5,976 nucleotides of DNA from Hyphomicrobiales bacterium (GCA_021775795.1 JAJFHB010000425.1:1-5976); one strand, 5' to 3'. Numbered from the stretch's first letter, positions 1 through 5,976 are shown. A program made the numbers and translations. Notes: a model not told the origin generated them from the sequence alone.

Positions 1-675
1 AACGACACCCTTATCGACCGCATGGTTGCGGGCACACAGACACAAGCCGATGGCCGAACCATTCAGGAGTTGGAACGCCTCCGGGATGGCTGTCTCGTTG
101 ACATCATGCGCACCTTGCAACGGCACAAAATCGCCTCTGGACTGACACTTGCCCGGGACGAGCAAAGGCGCCATGACAGCACCCGGCCCACGCCATGGTC
201 CAAAGACCAGGAAATCGAAGCTCCGTTGTCTCTCTATCGAACGCTCGTTCCACCCGACGGCAGACTTGCCAGTGGTCACATCGCAGAGAGCTTTGCCGTA
301 CAGGCGTTTGGCGAAACAACCCAGGCTCTTCTGCAGTATGCAGGCATCGATATCGGCGCTGACGGCGTCGCTGGATCTTACCTGACGGTGTCGTCTCATT
401 TTTCAACAGCGGATGCGCTGTCTGGAAACATGATCCGCGTCTCGACACGTCTCCTTGGTCACACGGAAACTGACATTCATCTGCTGCACGAAATGTATGC
501 AGGCGATGGCAAAACGCTTTTGTGTGTCTCAGAGCAGCGTCTGTCGTCCGTTTCGGGTGAAGACGGTGCACCGAGCCCGATGGAAGCACACGTACTTGAA
601 GCCCTTGCTGCGGTTCACACAGCACATTCATCACTTGGCGCCTCAGAATATGCGGGCCGCTGGGTGAAAGCTTGA
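1..675 (+). CDS. L-carnitine dehydrogenase / thioesterase-like fusion, C-terminal part (5' partial)
   Basis: The reading frame is open from base 1, so the gene begins upstream; 224 codons precede TGA at 673-675. The ATG at 22 is internal. Residues 1 to about 45 look like the helical end of a 3-hydroxyacyl-CoA-dehydrogenase-fold protein of the L-carnitine dehydrogenase type (RTIQELERLRDGCLVDIMR). A linker follows, then from about residue 74 a hotdog-fold domain (PLSLYRTLVPP, QAFGETTQALL, LLGHTETDIHLLHEM, SEQRL). In alphaproteobacteria, carnitine dehydrogenase (carnitine + NAD+ to 3-dehydrocarnitine) is known to be fused to a C-terminal betainyl-CoA thioesterase, and this matches that architecture. 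The NAD-binding half is outside the window. The hotdog domain is odd: where relatives carry a WVDYNGHM-type motif, this one reads GRLASGHI. It may therefore be a weak, altered or purely structural thioesterase. The CaiD-like gene downstream supports a carnitine role. The family assignment is from memory of the sequences, not a search. Confidence 0.82.
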   Translation, partial: NDTLIDRMVAGTQTQADGRTIQELERLRDGCLVDIMRTLQRHKIASGLTLARDEQRRHDSTRPTPWSKDQEIEAPLSLYRTLVPPDGRLASGHIAESFAVQAFGETTQALLQYAGIDIGADGVAGSYLTVSSHFSTADALSGNMIRVSTRLLGHTETDIHLLHEMYAGDGKTLLCVSEQRLSSVSGEDGAPSPMEAHVLEALAAVHTAHSSLGASEYAGRWVKA

Positions 676-683
676 ACATCCAG

Positions 684-688
684 AGGAG
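684..688 (+). promoter_or_regulatory. Ribosome binding site of the SDR gene
   Basis: AGGAG lies 6 bases before the ATG at 695, inside the 19-base gap after the preceding stop codon. It is a strong, well-spaced Shine-Dalgarno sequence and supports the chosen start. Confidence 0.75.
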
Positions 689-694
689 CAAACG

Positions 695-1462
695 ATGAGT
701 GACACACCACAGCGCGTAATCGTAACGGCTGCCGGAGCCGGCATCGGCAAACGGATCGCTGAACGTTTTGCCGAACAGGGCGCACTGGTACACGCAAGTG
801 ACGTCGACGCGCAGGCAATCGGCTCGGCCTTTACAGGCAATGACGGGATTACGGCAACGTGTCTGGATGCCACCGATGAGGCTTCGGTCAATGAGTGGAT
901 CGATACGGCACTTTCAGACATGGGCGGCGTTGATGTCATGGTGAACTGTGCCGGGATCGCAGGGCCCACCGCCCCGCTTGATGAAATGGACTTTGGCGAA
1001 TGGCAGCGCTGTCTCTCCGTTAATCTGGACGGTCAGTTTTTATGTTCAAAGCGCGTCATCCCGGCAATGAAAAAACAGGGCCAGGGCTTGATCGTGAACT
1101 TTTCATCGACCGCAGGTCTCTTCGGATTTCCCCGGCGTGCGCCCTATTGCACGGCAAAATGGGGGGTCATCGGTTTCACCAAGACACTTGCAGCGGAACT
1201 CGGTGAGTTTGGCATCCGCGCCAACGCCATTTGCCCCGGTCCCGTCGACGGCGACCGCATGGACCGGGTGATTGCCGCAGAAGCTGCAAAGACCGGCCTT
1301 AGTGAAGATGATGTTCGCGCCCACTCGGTTGCAAGCGTTTCTCTCGGGAAGTTCGTCACCGCAGATGACATGGCCGACATGGTGCTGTTTCTCGCATCAC
1401 CCGGTGGCGCCATGGTTTCCGGCCAGGCGATACCCGTTGACGGCCACACCCAGTCAGTCTGA
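695..1462 (+). CDS. Short-chain dehydrogenase/reductase (SDR), NAD-dependent type
   Basis: A 255-residue classical SDR, the usual length for the family. Visible motifs are the nucleotide-binding TAAGAGIG (11-18), Asp36 at the end of the second strand (favours NAD(H) over NADP(H)), LDATD (57-61), VNCAG (83-87) and the catalytic tetrad Asn110, Ser138, Tyr151, Lys155 (YCTAK). It also has CPGPVDG (180-186) and an ending typical of the family (GQAIPVDG). All catalytic residues are present, so it should be an active cytoplasmic oxidoreductase of a hydroxyl/keto pair. The substrate cannot be read from sequence. Its place between a carnitine dehydrogenase and an acyl-CoA dehydrogenase suggests a beta-hydroxy acid or its CoA ester. 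D-carnitine, carnitinyl-CoA and 3-hydroxybutyrate (from acetoacetate released by dehydrocarnitine cleavage) are all reasonable guesses. The start at 695 is supported by AGGAG six bases upstream. The next gene starts 27 bases after the stop. Confidence 0.93.
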   Translation: MSDTPQRVIVTAAGAGIGKRIAERFAEQGALVHASDVDAQAIGSAFTGNDGITATCLDATDEASVNEWIDTALSDMGGVDVMVNCAGIAGPTAPLDEMDFGEWQRCLSVNLDGQFLCSKRVIPAMKKQGQGLIVNFSSTAGLFGFPRRAPYCTAKWGVIGFTKTLAAELGEFGIRANAICPGPVDGDRMDRVIAAEAAKTGLSEDDVRAHSVASVSLGKFVTADDMADMVLFLASPGGAMVSGQAIPVDGHTQSV

Positions 1463-1477
1463 GCATACTTGCAAAAC

Positions 1478-1481
1478 AGGA
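1478..1481 (+). promoter_or_regulatory. Ribosome binding site deciding the acyl-CoA dehydrogenase start
   Basis: AGGA, within CAGGAA, lies 8 bases before the ATG at 1490. It favours that start over the in-frame TTG at 1469, which would add seven residues with no resemblance to the family's N terminus. Confidence 0.6.
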
Positions 1482-1489
1482 ACCGGCCC

Positions 1490-2653
1490 ATGAATTTCGA
1501 GTACTCCGAAGAGCAGCGCATGCTCATCGACATGGCCAGAAGCTTTGTCGAGAAAGAACTTTATCCCCACGAGGAGGAAGTTGAGCGCACCGGCGAGTTG
1601 CGTCGGGATCTGTATGAGGAGATCAAGCAAAAGGCCATCAATGCCGGGCTCTACGCGGCCAACATGCCGGCGGAAGTCGGCGGTGGCGGTCTCGACACGC
1701 TGTCCTGGGTGCTTTTGGAAAAAGAACTCGGACGCGCCAACTACGCGCTGCATTTCACCTGCGTCTTCCGCCCATCAAACATTCTCATGGCCTGCACGGA
1801 CGAACAGGCAGAGCGTTATCTGCACCCGGTCATCAGCGGCGAACGCTCAGACTGTCTGGCGATGACAGAACCGGGTGCTGGTTCTGATGTGCGCTCCATG
1901 AAAACCAGCGCGGTGCGCGATGGTGATGACTGGATCATCAACGGCTCCAAGCATTTTATCAGCCATGCGGACTTTGCTGATTTTGTCATTCTGTTTGCGG
2001 CAAGTGGAGAAGAAGACACCCCACGGGGACCGAAGAAGAAAATCACGGCCTTTCTGGTCGACATGGGCACACCAGGCTTCACCGTGCGCGAGGGTTATCG
2101 CAACGTCTCGCATCGCGGCTACAAAAACTTCATCCTCGAGTTTGATGATTGCCGCCTCCCCTCGACGCAGGTCCTCGGCGAACCGGATCAGGGCTTTGCT
2201 GTCGCCAACACCTGGCTTTTCGCTACTCGGCTGCAGGTCGCGGCGAATTCTATCGGCCGTGCCGAACGGGCCCTTGACCTGGCACTGGACTGGTCGGCCA
2301 ACAGAAAACAGTTCGGCCAGCAGATCTCCAAGTTTCAGGGCGTTTCCTTCAAACTTGCGGACATGGCGCTGCAACTCAAAGCCTCCGAGCTTCTTACCCT
2401 CAATGCGGCCTGGAAAAATGACCAGGGCACAATGACCGATGCGGATGCCGCGATGGCGAAACTGCATGCCACAGAGATGCTGGCCATGGTTGCCGACGAG
2501 GCGATACAGATCCACGGCGGCATGGGGCTGATGGACGAACTGCCCCTTGAACGCATTTGGCGGGACCACCGGGTTGAGCGCATCTGGGAGGGCACGAGCG
2601 AAATCCAGCGCCATATCATTTCGCGCTCCATGCTGCGCCCCATCGGCGGTTGA
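1490..2653 (+). CDS. Acyl-CoA dehydrogenase, probable gamma-butyrobetainyl-CoA (or related) dehydrogenase
   Basis: A 387-residue FAD-dependent acyl-CoA dehydrogenase, full length for the family. The N-terminal helical domain opens with MNFEYSEEQRML. The middle strand domain carries MTEPGAGSDV (125-134) and GSKHFISHAD (152-161). The C-terminal helical domain carries NRKQFGQ (271-277), QIHGGMG (340-346) and IWEGTSEIQR (365-374). Glu367 in WEGTSE sits at the position of the catalytic base in the medium-chain enzyme, so alpha,beta-dehydrogenation of an acyl-CoA is expected, with electrons passed to ETF. With a CaiD-like hydratase downstream, the likely reaction is gamma-butyrobetainyl-CoA to crotonobetainyl-CoA. 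As I recall it, E. coli CaiA, which runs as a reductase, lacks this Glu. Another short or branched acyl-CoA substrate is possible. The start at ATG 1490 is preferred to the TTG at 1469 because of the Shine-Dalgarno and the family's N-terminal length. Confidence 0.92.
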   Translation: MNFEYSEEQRMLIDMARSFVEKELYPHEEEVERTGELRRDLYEEIKQKAINAGLYAANMPAEVGGGGLDTLSWVLLEKELGRANYALHFTCVFRPSNILMACTDEQAERYLHPVISGERSDCLAMTEPGAGSDVRSMKTSAVRDGDDWIINGSKHFISHADFADFVILFAASGEEDTPRGPKKKITAFLVDMGTPGFTVREGYRNVSHRGYKNFILEFDDCRLPSTQVLGEPDQGFAVANTWLFATRLQVAANSIGRAERALDLALDWSANRKQFGQQISKFQGVSFKLADMALQLKASELLTLNAAWKNDQGTMTDADAAMAKLHATEMLAMVADEAIQIHGGMGLMDELPLERIWRDHRVERIWEGTSEIQRHIISRSMLRPIGG

Positions 2654-2656
2654 TGC

Positions 2657-2663
2657 AGAAAGG
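2657..2663 (+). promoter_or_regulatory. Ribosome binding site deciding the CoA-ligase start
   Basis: AGAAAGG lies 9 bases before the ATG at 2673. This favours 2673 over the in-frame ATG at 2547, which is deep inside the acyl-CoA dehydrogenase gene, and over the ATG at 2691. Confidence 0.55.
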
Positions 2664-2672
2664 CCACGGCTC

Positions 2673-4757
2673 ATGGATGCACAACCGGACATGATCGCCG
2701 CGCGTTCGCAGCGCCTCCTGCGTCTTCTCGGCCCCAAATCCATTGCCGTGATTGGCGGCAAGGAAGCCTCGCGCGTTGTCTTTCAATGCCAGAAGCTTGG
2801 CTTTGAAGGACCGATCTGGCCAATCAGCCACTCGCGCGAAGAAATCCACGGGCTTCCCTGTTTCAAGAACCTGCAGGACCTGCCGGAAGCGCCGGATGCA
2901 ACCTTCATCGCCATCCCGCGCGAGCCAACCATCGAGGCCGTTCGCACCTTGCGGGAGATGGGTGCTGGCGGCGCCATCTGTTACGCCTCCGGATTTTCGG
3001 AATCAGGCGAAGACGGCGGAACCCTTCAAACGTCACTGGTGGACGCTGCCGGTGATATGCCGATCATCGGCCCGAATTGCTACGGCGCCCTCAATATGCT
3101 TGAGCGCGCAGCCTTGTGGCCTGACGTTCATGGTGGCACTCCGTGTGAAAAAGGTGTCGCAATCCTCACCCAAAGCGGCAATATGGGGATCAACTTCACA
3201 ATGCAGCAACGGGCCATGCCCCTTGCGTATCTACTGTCTCTAGGCAATCAGGCCGCAATTTCAGTGAACGATTGCCTGGAAGCCCTCCTCGAAGACCCGC
3301 GCGTCACTGCCATCGGCCTCCACATCGAAGGGGTAGACGACATTGCACGCTTCTCCAGAAACGCTATGGTGGCACTTGAGAGAGGCGTTCCCATCGTTGC
3401 CTTCAAAACTGGGCGCTCGGAAAAAGGCGCGCAGGCAACGGTCAGCCATACATCCACTCTTTCAGGCTCCGACAAACTGTACGACGCCCTTTTCGAGCGC
3501 TATGGCATCGCACGGGTCCACTCCGTACCTGCCTTCATCGAAACCCTGAAACTGCTATCGCTTTTTGGCTCTCTTCCCGGCAACGCTATTGCATCGCTGA
3601 GTTGCTCGGGCGGCGAGGCATCATTGATGGCAGATCGGGCGGAAGAGCACGGCCTCGTGTTCCCCGATCTTGAGGAAGGCCACGCCGAACGCGTGCGCGA
3701 AACGCTCAACGAATTCGTCAACATCGCCAATCCTCTGGATTATCACACCTTCATCTGGGGATATCGTGACAAGGTCAGAGCAACATTCTCCGCCATGCTT
3801 TCGGGCAAATTCGATCTGACGCTCCTGGTGCTGGACTTTCCGCACACTGAAGACAGGAACGATGAAGAATGGATCATGACGCTCGAGGAATTCATCGCCG
3901 CGTCGAAAGAAAATGATGCCCGCGCCGCCGTGCTCGCCACCCTGCCGGAGAATTTTCCCGTAGAAACCGCACGCTGGCTGATGGAACAGGGTGTCCTTTC
4001 CTTCTGCGGTGTCGAAGAGGCAATGACCGCAATTGCCGCCGCCGCCTTCATCGGCTCCTGCCAGGCAGCAAGAGCAACGCAACCCCTCGCCGCAACTACG
4101 GCTTTGGAGGGAAAGCCACGCACACTTGACGAATGGCGCAGCAAACTGCTGCTCAAGGCCGCAGACGTTGTGGTGCCAAACGGCAAACGCGTGTCTGCTA
4201 AGAATGCAGCGGAAGCTGCAACTGCCATTGGTTACCCGGTCGTCGTCAAGGCGGTCAGCGACAGCCTTGCCCACAAGAGCGAAGCAGGCGCTGTCGTACT
4301 CAACCTGAAATCTGATGCTGAAGTCGCTGCAGCAGCAGAGAGGCTTTCGAAAATCGCTCCCGACCTGCTTGTGGAAGGCATGGTGGATGATGGTGTTGCA
4401 GAGCTTCTGATCGGCCTTTCACGCGACGAGCAATTCGGCCTTCATGTTGTGGTTGGCGCCGGCGGCACCATGGTAGAACTGCTCAGGGACACAAAGATCA
4501 TACTGCTGCCCGCATCACGCGATGAAATCGCCGACGCCGTGATGTCCCTGCGCTGCTATCCTCTACTCGAAGGCTGGCGCGGCAAGCCTGAAGCAGATAC
4601 GGATGGTGTGATCGATACCGTGATGAAAGTCTGCCGCTTTGCAGCGACCCACGCCTCGAGCCTTGCAGAGCTCGACATAAATCCGCTCATCGTCCGGCCG
4701 AAAGGCAAAGGCGCAATCGCCGCGGATGCCCTGATCAGTCTTGTGGAAGGAGAATAA
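2673..4757 (+). CDS. NDP-forming acyl-CoA synthetase (acetate--CoA ligase family), probable carnitine/gamma-butyrobetaine-CoA ligase
   Basis: A 694-residue protein of the ADP-forming acyl-CoA synthetase superfamily: acid + ATP + CoA gives acyl-CoA + ADP + Pi through a phosphohistidine. An N-terminal CoA-binding Rossmann domain covers about 18-150 (SIAVIGG 23-29, CYASGFSESG 103-112, IIGPNCYG 131-138). Succinyl-CoA-synthetase-like domains cover about 155-460 (ILTQSGNMG 164-172, LSLGNQAAIS 188-197). His259 in SHTSTLSGSDKLYDALF is the expected phosphorylated histidine. A C-terminal ATP-grasp domain covers about 485-690 (PVVVKAVSDSLAHKSEAGAV 522-541, VGAGGTMVELLRD 594-606, ELDINPLIV 666-674). All parts are in one chain, so no partner subunit is needed. 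An aromatic stretch, NPLDYHTFIWGY (353-364), lies in the middle region and could contact a cationic substrate. No CaiC or CaiB is seen in the window, so this enzyme is inferred to activate gamma-butyrobetaine, crotonobetaine or carnitine. DMSP-lyase DddX belongs to the same superfamily and is an alternative. The start at 2673 is preferred because the longer frame from 2547 overlaps the upstream gene. Confidence 0.9.
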   Translation: MDAQPDMIAARSQRLLRLLGPKSIAVIGGKEASRVVFQCQKLGFEGPIWPISHSREEIHGLPCFKNLQDLPEAPDATFIAIPREPTIEAVRTLREMGAGGAICYASGFSESGEDGGTLQTSLVDAAGDMPIIGPNCYGALNMLERAALWPDVHGGTPCEKGVAILTQSGNMGINFTMQQRAMPLAYLLSLGNQAAISVNDCLEALLEDPRVTAIGLHIEGVDDIARFSRNAMVALERGVPIVAFKTGRSEKGAQATVSHTSTLSGSDKLYDALFERYGIARVHSVPAFIETLKLLSLFGSLPGNAIASLSCSGGEASLMADRAEEHGLVFPDLEEGHAERVRETLNEFVNIANPLDYHTFIWGYRDKVRATFSAMLSGKFDLTLLVLDFPHTEDRNDEEWIMTLEEFIAASKENDARAAVLATLPENFPVETARWLMEQGVLSFCGVEEAMTAIAAAAFIGSCQAARATQPLAATTALEGKPRTLDEWRSKLLLKAADVVVPNGKRVSAKNAAEAATAIGYPVVVKAVSDSLAHKSEAGAVVLNLKSDAEVAAAAERLSKIAPDLLVEGMVDDGVAELLIGLSRDEQFGLHVVVGAGGTMVELLRDTKIILLPASRDEIADAVMSLRCYPLLEGWRGKPEADTDGVIDTVMKVCRFAATHASSLAELDINPLIVRPKGKGAIAADALISLVEGE
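4747..4753 (+). promoter_or_regulatory. Ribosome binding site of the caiD-like gene, inside the end of the ligase gene
   Basis: AAGGAGA overlaps the last ligase codons and ends 6 bases before the ATG at 4760. With only two bases between the ligase stop and this start, translation of the two genes is probably coupled. Confidence 0.75.
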
Positions 4758-4759
4758 GG

Positions 4760-5542
4760 ATGACCGATAGTCTCAACGTAGTTCGCAATGGCCGCGTTCT
4801 CGAAGTGACACTCAACCGGCCAAAGGCAAACGCCATCGACAATGCAACAAGCCGCGCTCTGGGTGACGCCTTTGCAGAGTATCGTGACGACCCGGATCTG
4901 CGGTGTGCCATTCTCACCGGAGCAGGTGATCGTTTTTTCTCCGCCGGCTGGGATCTGAAAGCCGCCAATGAAGGCGAAGTGGACGCCTCAGACTTTGGTG
5001 TTGGCGGCTTTGCCGGCATTACCGAGATGCATGATCTCAACAAGCCGGTGATCGCCGCCCTCAACGGCATGGCCGTTGGCGGTGGTTTTGAACTCGCCCT
5101 TTGCTGCGACATGATCCTTGCTGCCGAGCATGCAGAGGTGTTCCTTGCAGAGGTTCTCTCCGGCATTCTGGCCGACGCCGGCAGCTATCGCCTGCACCGC
5201 ATGATCCCCCACCATATTGCCATGGAAATGCTCATGACCGGCCGGCGTATGGGGGCTGAAGAAGCCCACAAGTGGGGCCTCGTGAACGAGGTTCTGCCCG
5301 CAGACAAGCTTATGGAGCGCGCTCGCGAACTGGCGGAAAGCGTCGCCAACGGCCCACCACTCGTCTATCAGGCAATCAAGGACATTGTCCGCTCCACGTC
5401 GGCCATGACCATTCCCGAATGCTATGCCTATACGGCTTCGGGCGCCTGCGAGACGTATAACCGGCAGCAGGCCTCAGACGACATGCGCGAGGGTGCTGCA
5501 GCCTTTGCTGAAGGCCGGACACCGGAGTGGAAAGGCAAGTAG
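4760..5542 (+). CDS. caiD: Carnitinyl-CoA dehydratase (crotonobetainyl-CoA hydratase), CaiD-like
   Basis: A 260-residue crotonase-fold enzyme that closely follows E. coli CaiD (261 residues) as I remember it. Shared stretches include NRPKANAID (19-27), FFSAGWDLKAA (59-69), DFGVGGFAGITE (78-89), GGGFELAL (107-114), MTGRRMGAEEA (159-169) and the C-terminal AFAE...WKGK. Glu111 in GGGFELA and Glu131 in FLAEVLSG fall at the two catalytic glutamates of the hydratase branch, and the oxyanion-hole segments SAGWDL and GGGF are present. The expected reaction is reversible hydration of crotonobetainyl-CoA to L-carnitinyl-CoA. One small difference is the loop after Glu131: it reads GILADAGSYRL and is about one residue shorter than the GIVPDSGG-type loop of E. 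coli. The gene starts two bases after the ligase stop, so the ligase and hydratase are probably made in step. Another 3-hydroxyacyl-CoA dehydratase role is possible but less likely. Confidence 0.9.
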   Translation: MTDSLNVVRNGRVLEVTLNRPKANAIDNATSRALGDAFAEYRDDPDLRCAILTGAGDRFFSAGWDLKAANEGEVDASDFGVGGFAGITEMHDLNKPVIAALNGMAVGGGFELALCCDMILAAEHAEVFLAEVLSGILADAGSYRLHRMIPHHIAMEMLMTGRRMGAEEAHKWGLVNEVLPADKLMERARELAESVANGPPLVYQAIKDIVRSTSAMTIPECYAYTASGACETYNRQQASDDMREGAAAFAEGRTPEWKGK

Positions 5543-5578
5543 AGCAGCGGCCACGTCACCCGCGTTGCAGCAAAAGCC

Positions 5579-5582
5579 GGAG
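5579..5582 (+). promoter_or_regulatory. Ribosome binding site of the VOC gene
   Basis: GGAG lies 7 bases before the ATG at 5590, in the 47-base gap after the caiD-like gene. It supports the start of the last, partial gene. Confidence 0.55.
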
Positions 5583-5589
5583 ATCGGAC

Positions 5590-5976
5590 ATGCGCAAGCT
5601 TCAATCCCAGGGCGTGCATCACATAACGCTTGTCGGTGCTGACCGTCAGACCTCGATTGATTTTTGGGAGGGCGTGCTCGGCATGCCTTTCGTGTTTGAA
5701 CAGCCGAACCTCGACGACCCGGACGTCAATCATCTCTATTTCGATCCCGGTGACGGCCGCCTCATCACCATTTTCACCAGCGAGGACCGCAAGCCCGACA
5801 GCACCGCCAATCCCCAGGATATTGGCCATGTGCACCATCTTGCCTTCGCAGTGTCACGGGCTACCTACTCCCTTGCTGCGCAAAGGCTGAAGCAGCGCGG
5901 CATCGCGAGTACCGGTGAAATAGACCGCGGCTTTATGGATTCGATCTATTTCCGTGACCCACTGGGTCAATTGATC
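5590..5976 (+). CDS. VOC (glyoxalase/dioxygenase-fold) family protein, 3' partial
   Basis: An open frame of 129 codons from ATG 5590 runs off the right edge without a stop. It reads as a vicinal-oxygen-chelate protein. GVHHITLVGADR (8-19) is followed by SIDFWEGVLGMPFV (22-35), HLYFDPGDGRLITIF (48-62), GHVHHLAFAV (79-88), a helix ending RLKQRGI, and SIYFRDPLGQLI (118-129). His10/His11 and His82/His83 are at the places of metal-binding histidines. The third ligand, usually a Glu just after the DPxGxxI motif, would fall at the first codon beyond the window. The pattern resembles one module of ring-cleaving dioxygenase-like VOC proteins (PcpA/MhqO type), but the cut prevents telling a one-module protein from a two-module one. 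Its substrate is unknown. It is co-directional and 47 bases downstream of the caiD-like gene, so it is probably in the same operon. Confidence 0.85.
   Translation, partial: MRKLQSQGVHHITLVGADRQTSIDFWEGVLGMPFVFEQPNLDDPDVNHLYFDPGDGRLITIFTSEDRKPDSTANPQDIGHVHHLAFAVSRATYSLAAQRLKQRGIASTGEIDRGFMDSIYFRDPLGQLI

Noticed and set aside
241..300. A frameshift as the cause of the degenerate hotdog motif
   Set aside because: The same frame gives recognisable family sequence both before (PLSLYRTLVPP) and after (QAFGETTQALL) the altered motif, with no length change needed. Substitution is the simpler reading.
104..793. A 229-codon open frame on the minus strand over the first two genes
   Set aside because: It spans the end of one well-supported gene and the start of another. 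It is rich in Arg, Cys and His with no family pattern, so it is a shadow frame.
2547..2672. An upstream extension of the CoA-ligase gene into the acyl-CoA dehydrogenase gene
   Set aside because: The extra 42 residues do not resemble the family's N terminus and would overlap the previous gene by about 107 bases. The ATG at 2673 has a suitable Shine-Dalgarno and gives the expected start.
1847..2761. A 304-codon open frame on the minus strand opposite the acyl-CoA dehydrogenase gene
   Set aside because: It lies entirely under genes with clear family motifs on the + strand and its translation shows no recognisable domain. Long antisense frames are common in GC-rich coding DNA.
5543..5589. A possible terminator or hairpin in the longest intergenic gap
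   Set aside because: Only a 4-base GCGG/CCGC pairing with a 9-base loop is visible, and no T run follows. Read-through into the VOC gene is more likely.

Overview
The window is a single gene cluster. Six genes lie head to tail on the + strand, the first cut by the left edge and the last by the right edge. Intergenic gaps are 2 to 47 bases. I see no terminator, RNA gene, mobile element or repeat. Base composition looks moderately GC-rich and even throughout. The fused carnitine dehydrogenase/hotdog arrangement, gene style and GC level suggest an alphaproteobacterium (Rhizobiales or Rhodobacterales-like, possibly marine). This taxonomic placement is an inference.

Layout: (1) the C-terminal part of an L-carnitine dehydrogenase-type protein fused to a hotdog thioesterase-like domain (1-675); (2) a classical NAD-type short-chain dehydrogenase (695-1462); (3) an acyl-CoA dehydrogenase with an intact catalytic Glu (1490-2653); (4) an NDP-forming acyl-CoA synthetase with CoA-binding, ligase and ATP-grasp parts (2673-4757); (5) a very CaiD-like carnitinyl-CoA dehydratase (4760-5542); (6) the start of a VOC/glyoxalase-fold protein (5590 to the end).

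Together the genes read as an aerobic operon for degrading a carnitine-like quaternary ammonium acid. The proposed flow starts with ligase 4, which activates gamma-butyrobetaine, crotonobetaine or carnitine to its CoA thioester. Dehydrogenase 3 makes the enoyl-CoA (crotonobetainyl-CoA) and CaiD-like enzyme 5 hydrates it to carnitinyl-CoA. After release of the CoA, carnitine dehydrogenase 1 oxidises carnitine to 3-dehydrocarnitine for cleavage toward glycine betaine. The SDR and the VOC protein have no settled place in this scheme.

The points most worth checking are three. CoA activation appears to be done by an NDP-forming ligase instead of the AMP-forming CaiC or CoA-transferase CaiB. The hotdog domain has lost the residues usually conserved in its active site. 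The SDR and VOC proteins are unassigned. No wholly unprecedented system is evident; the interest lies in this variant of carnitine catabolism.
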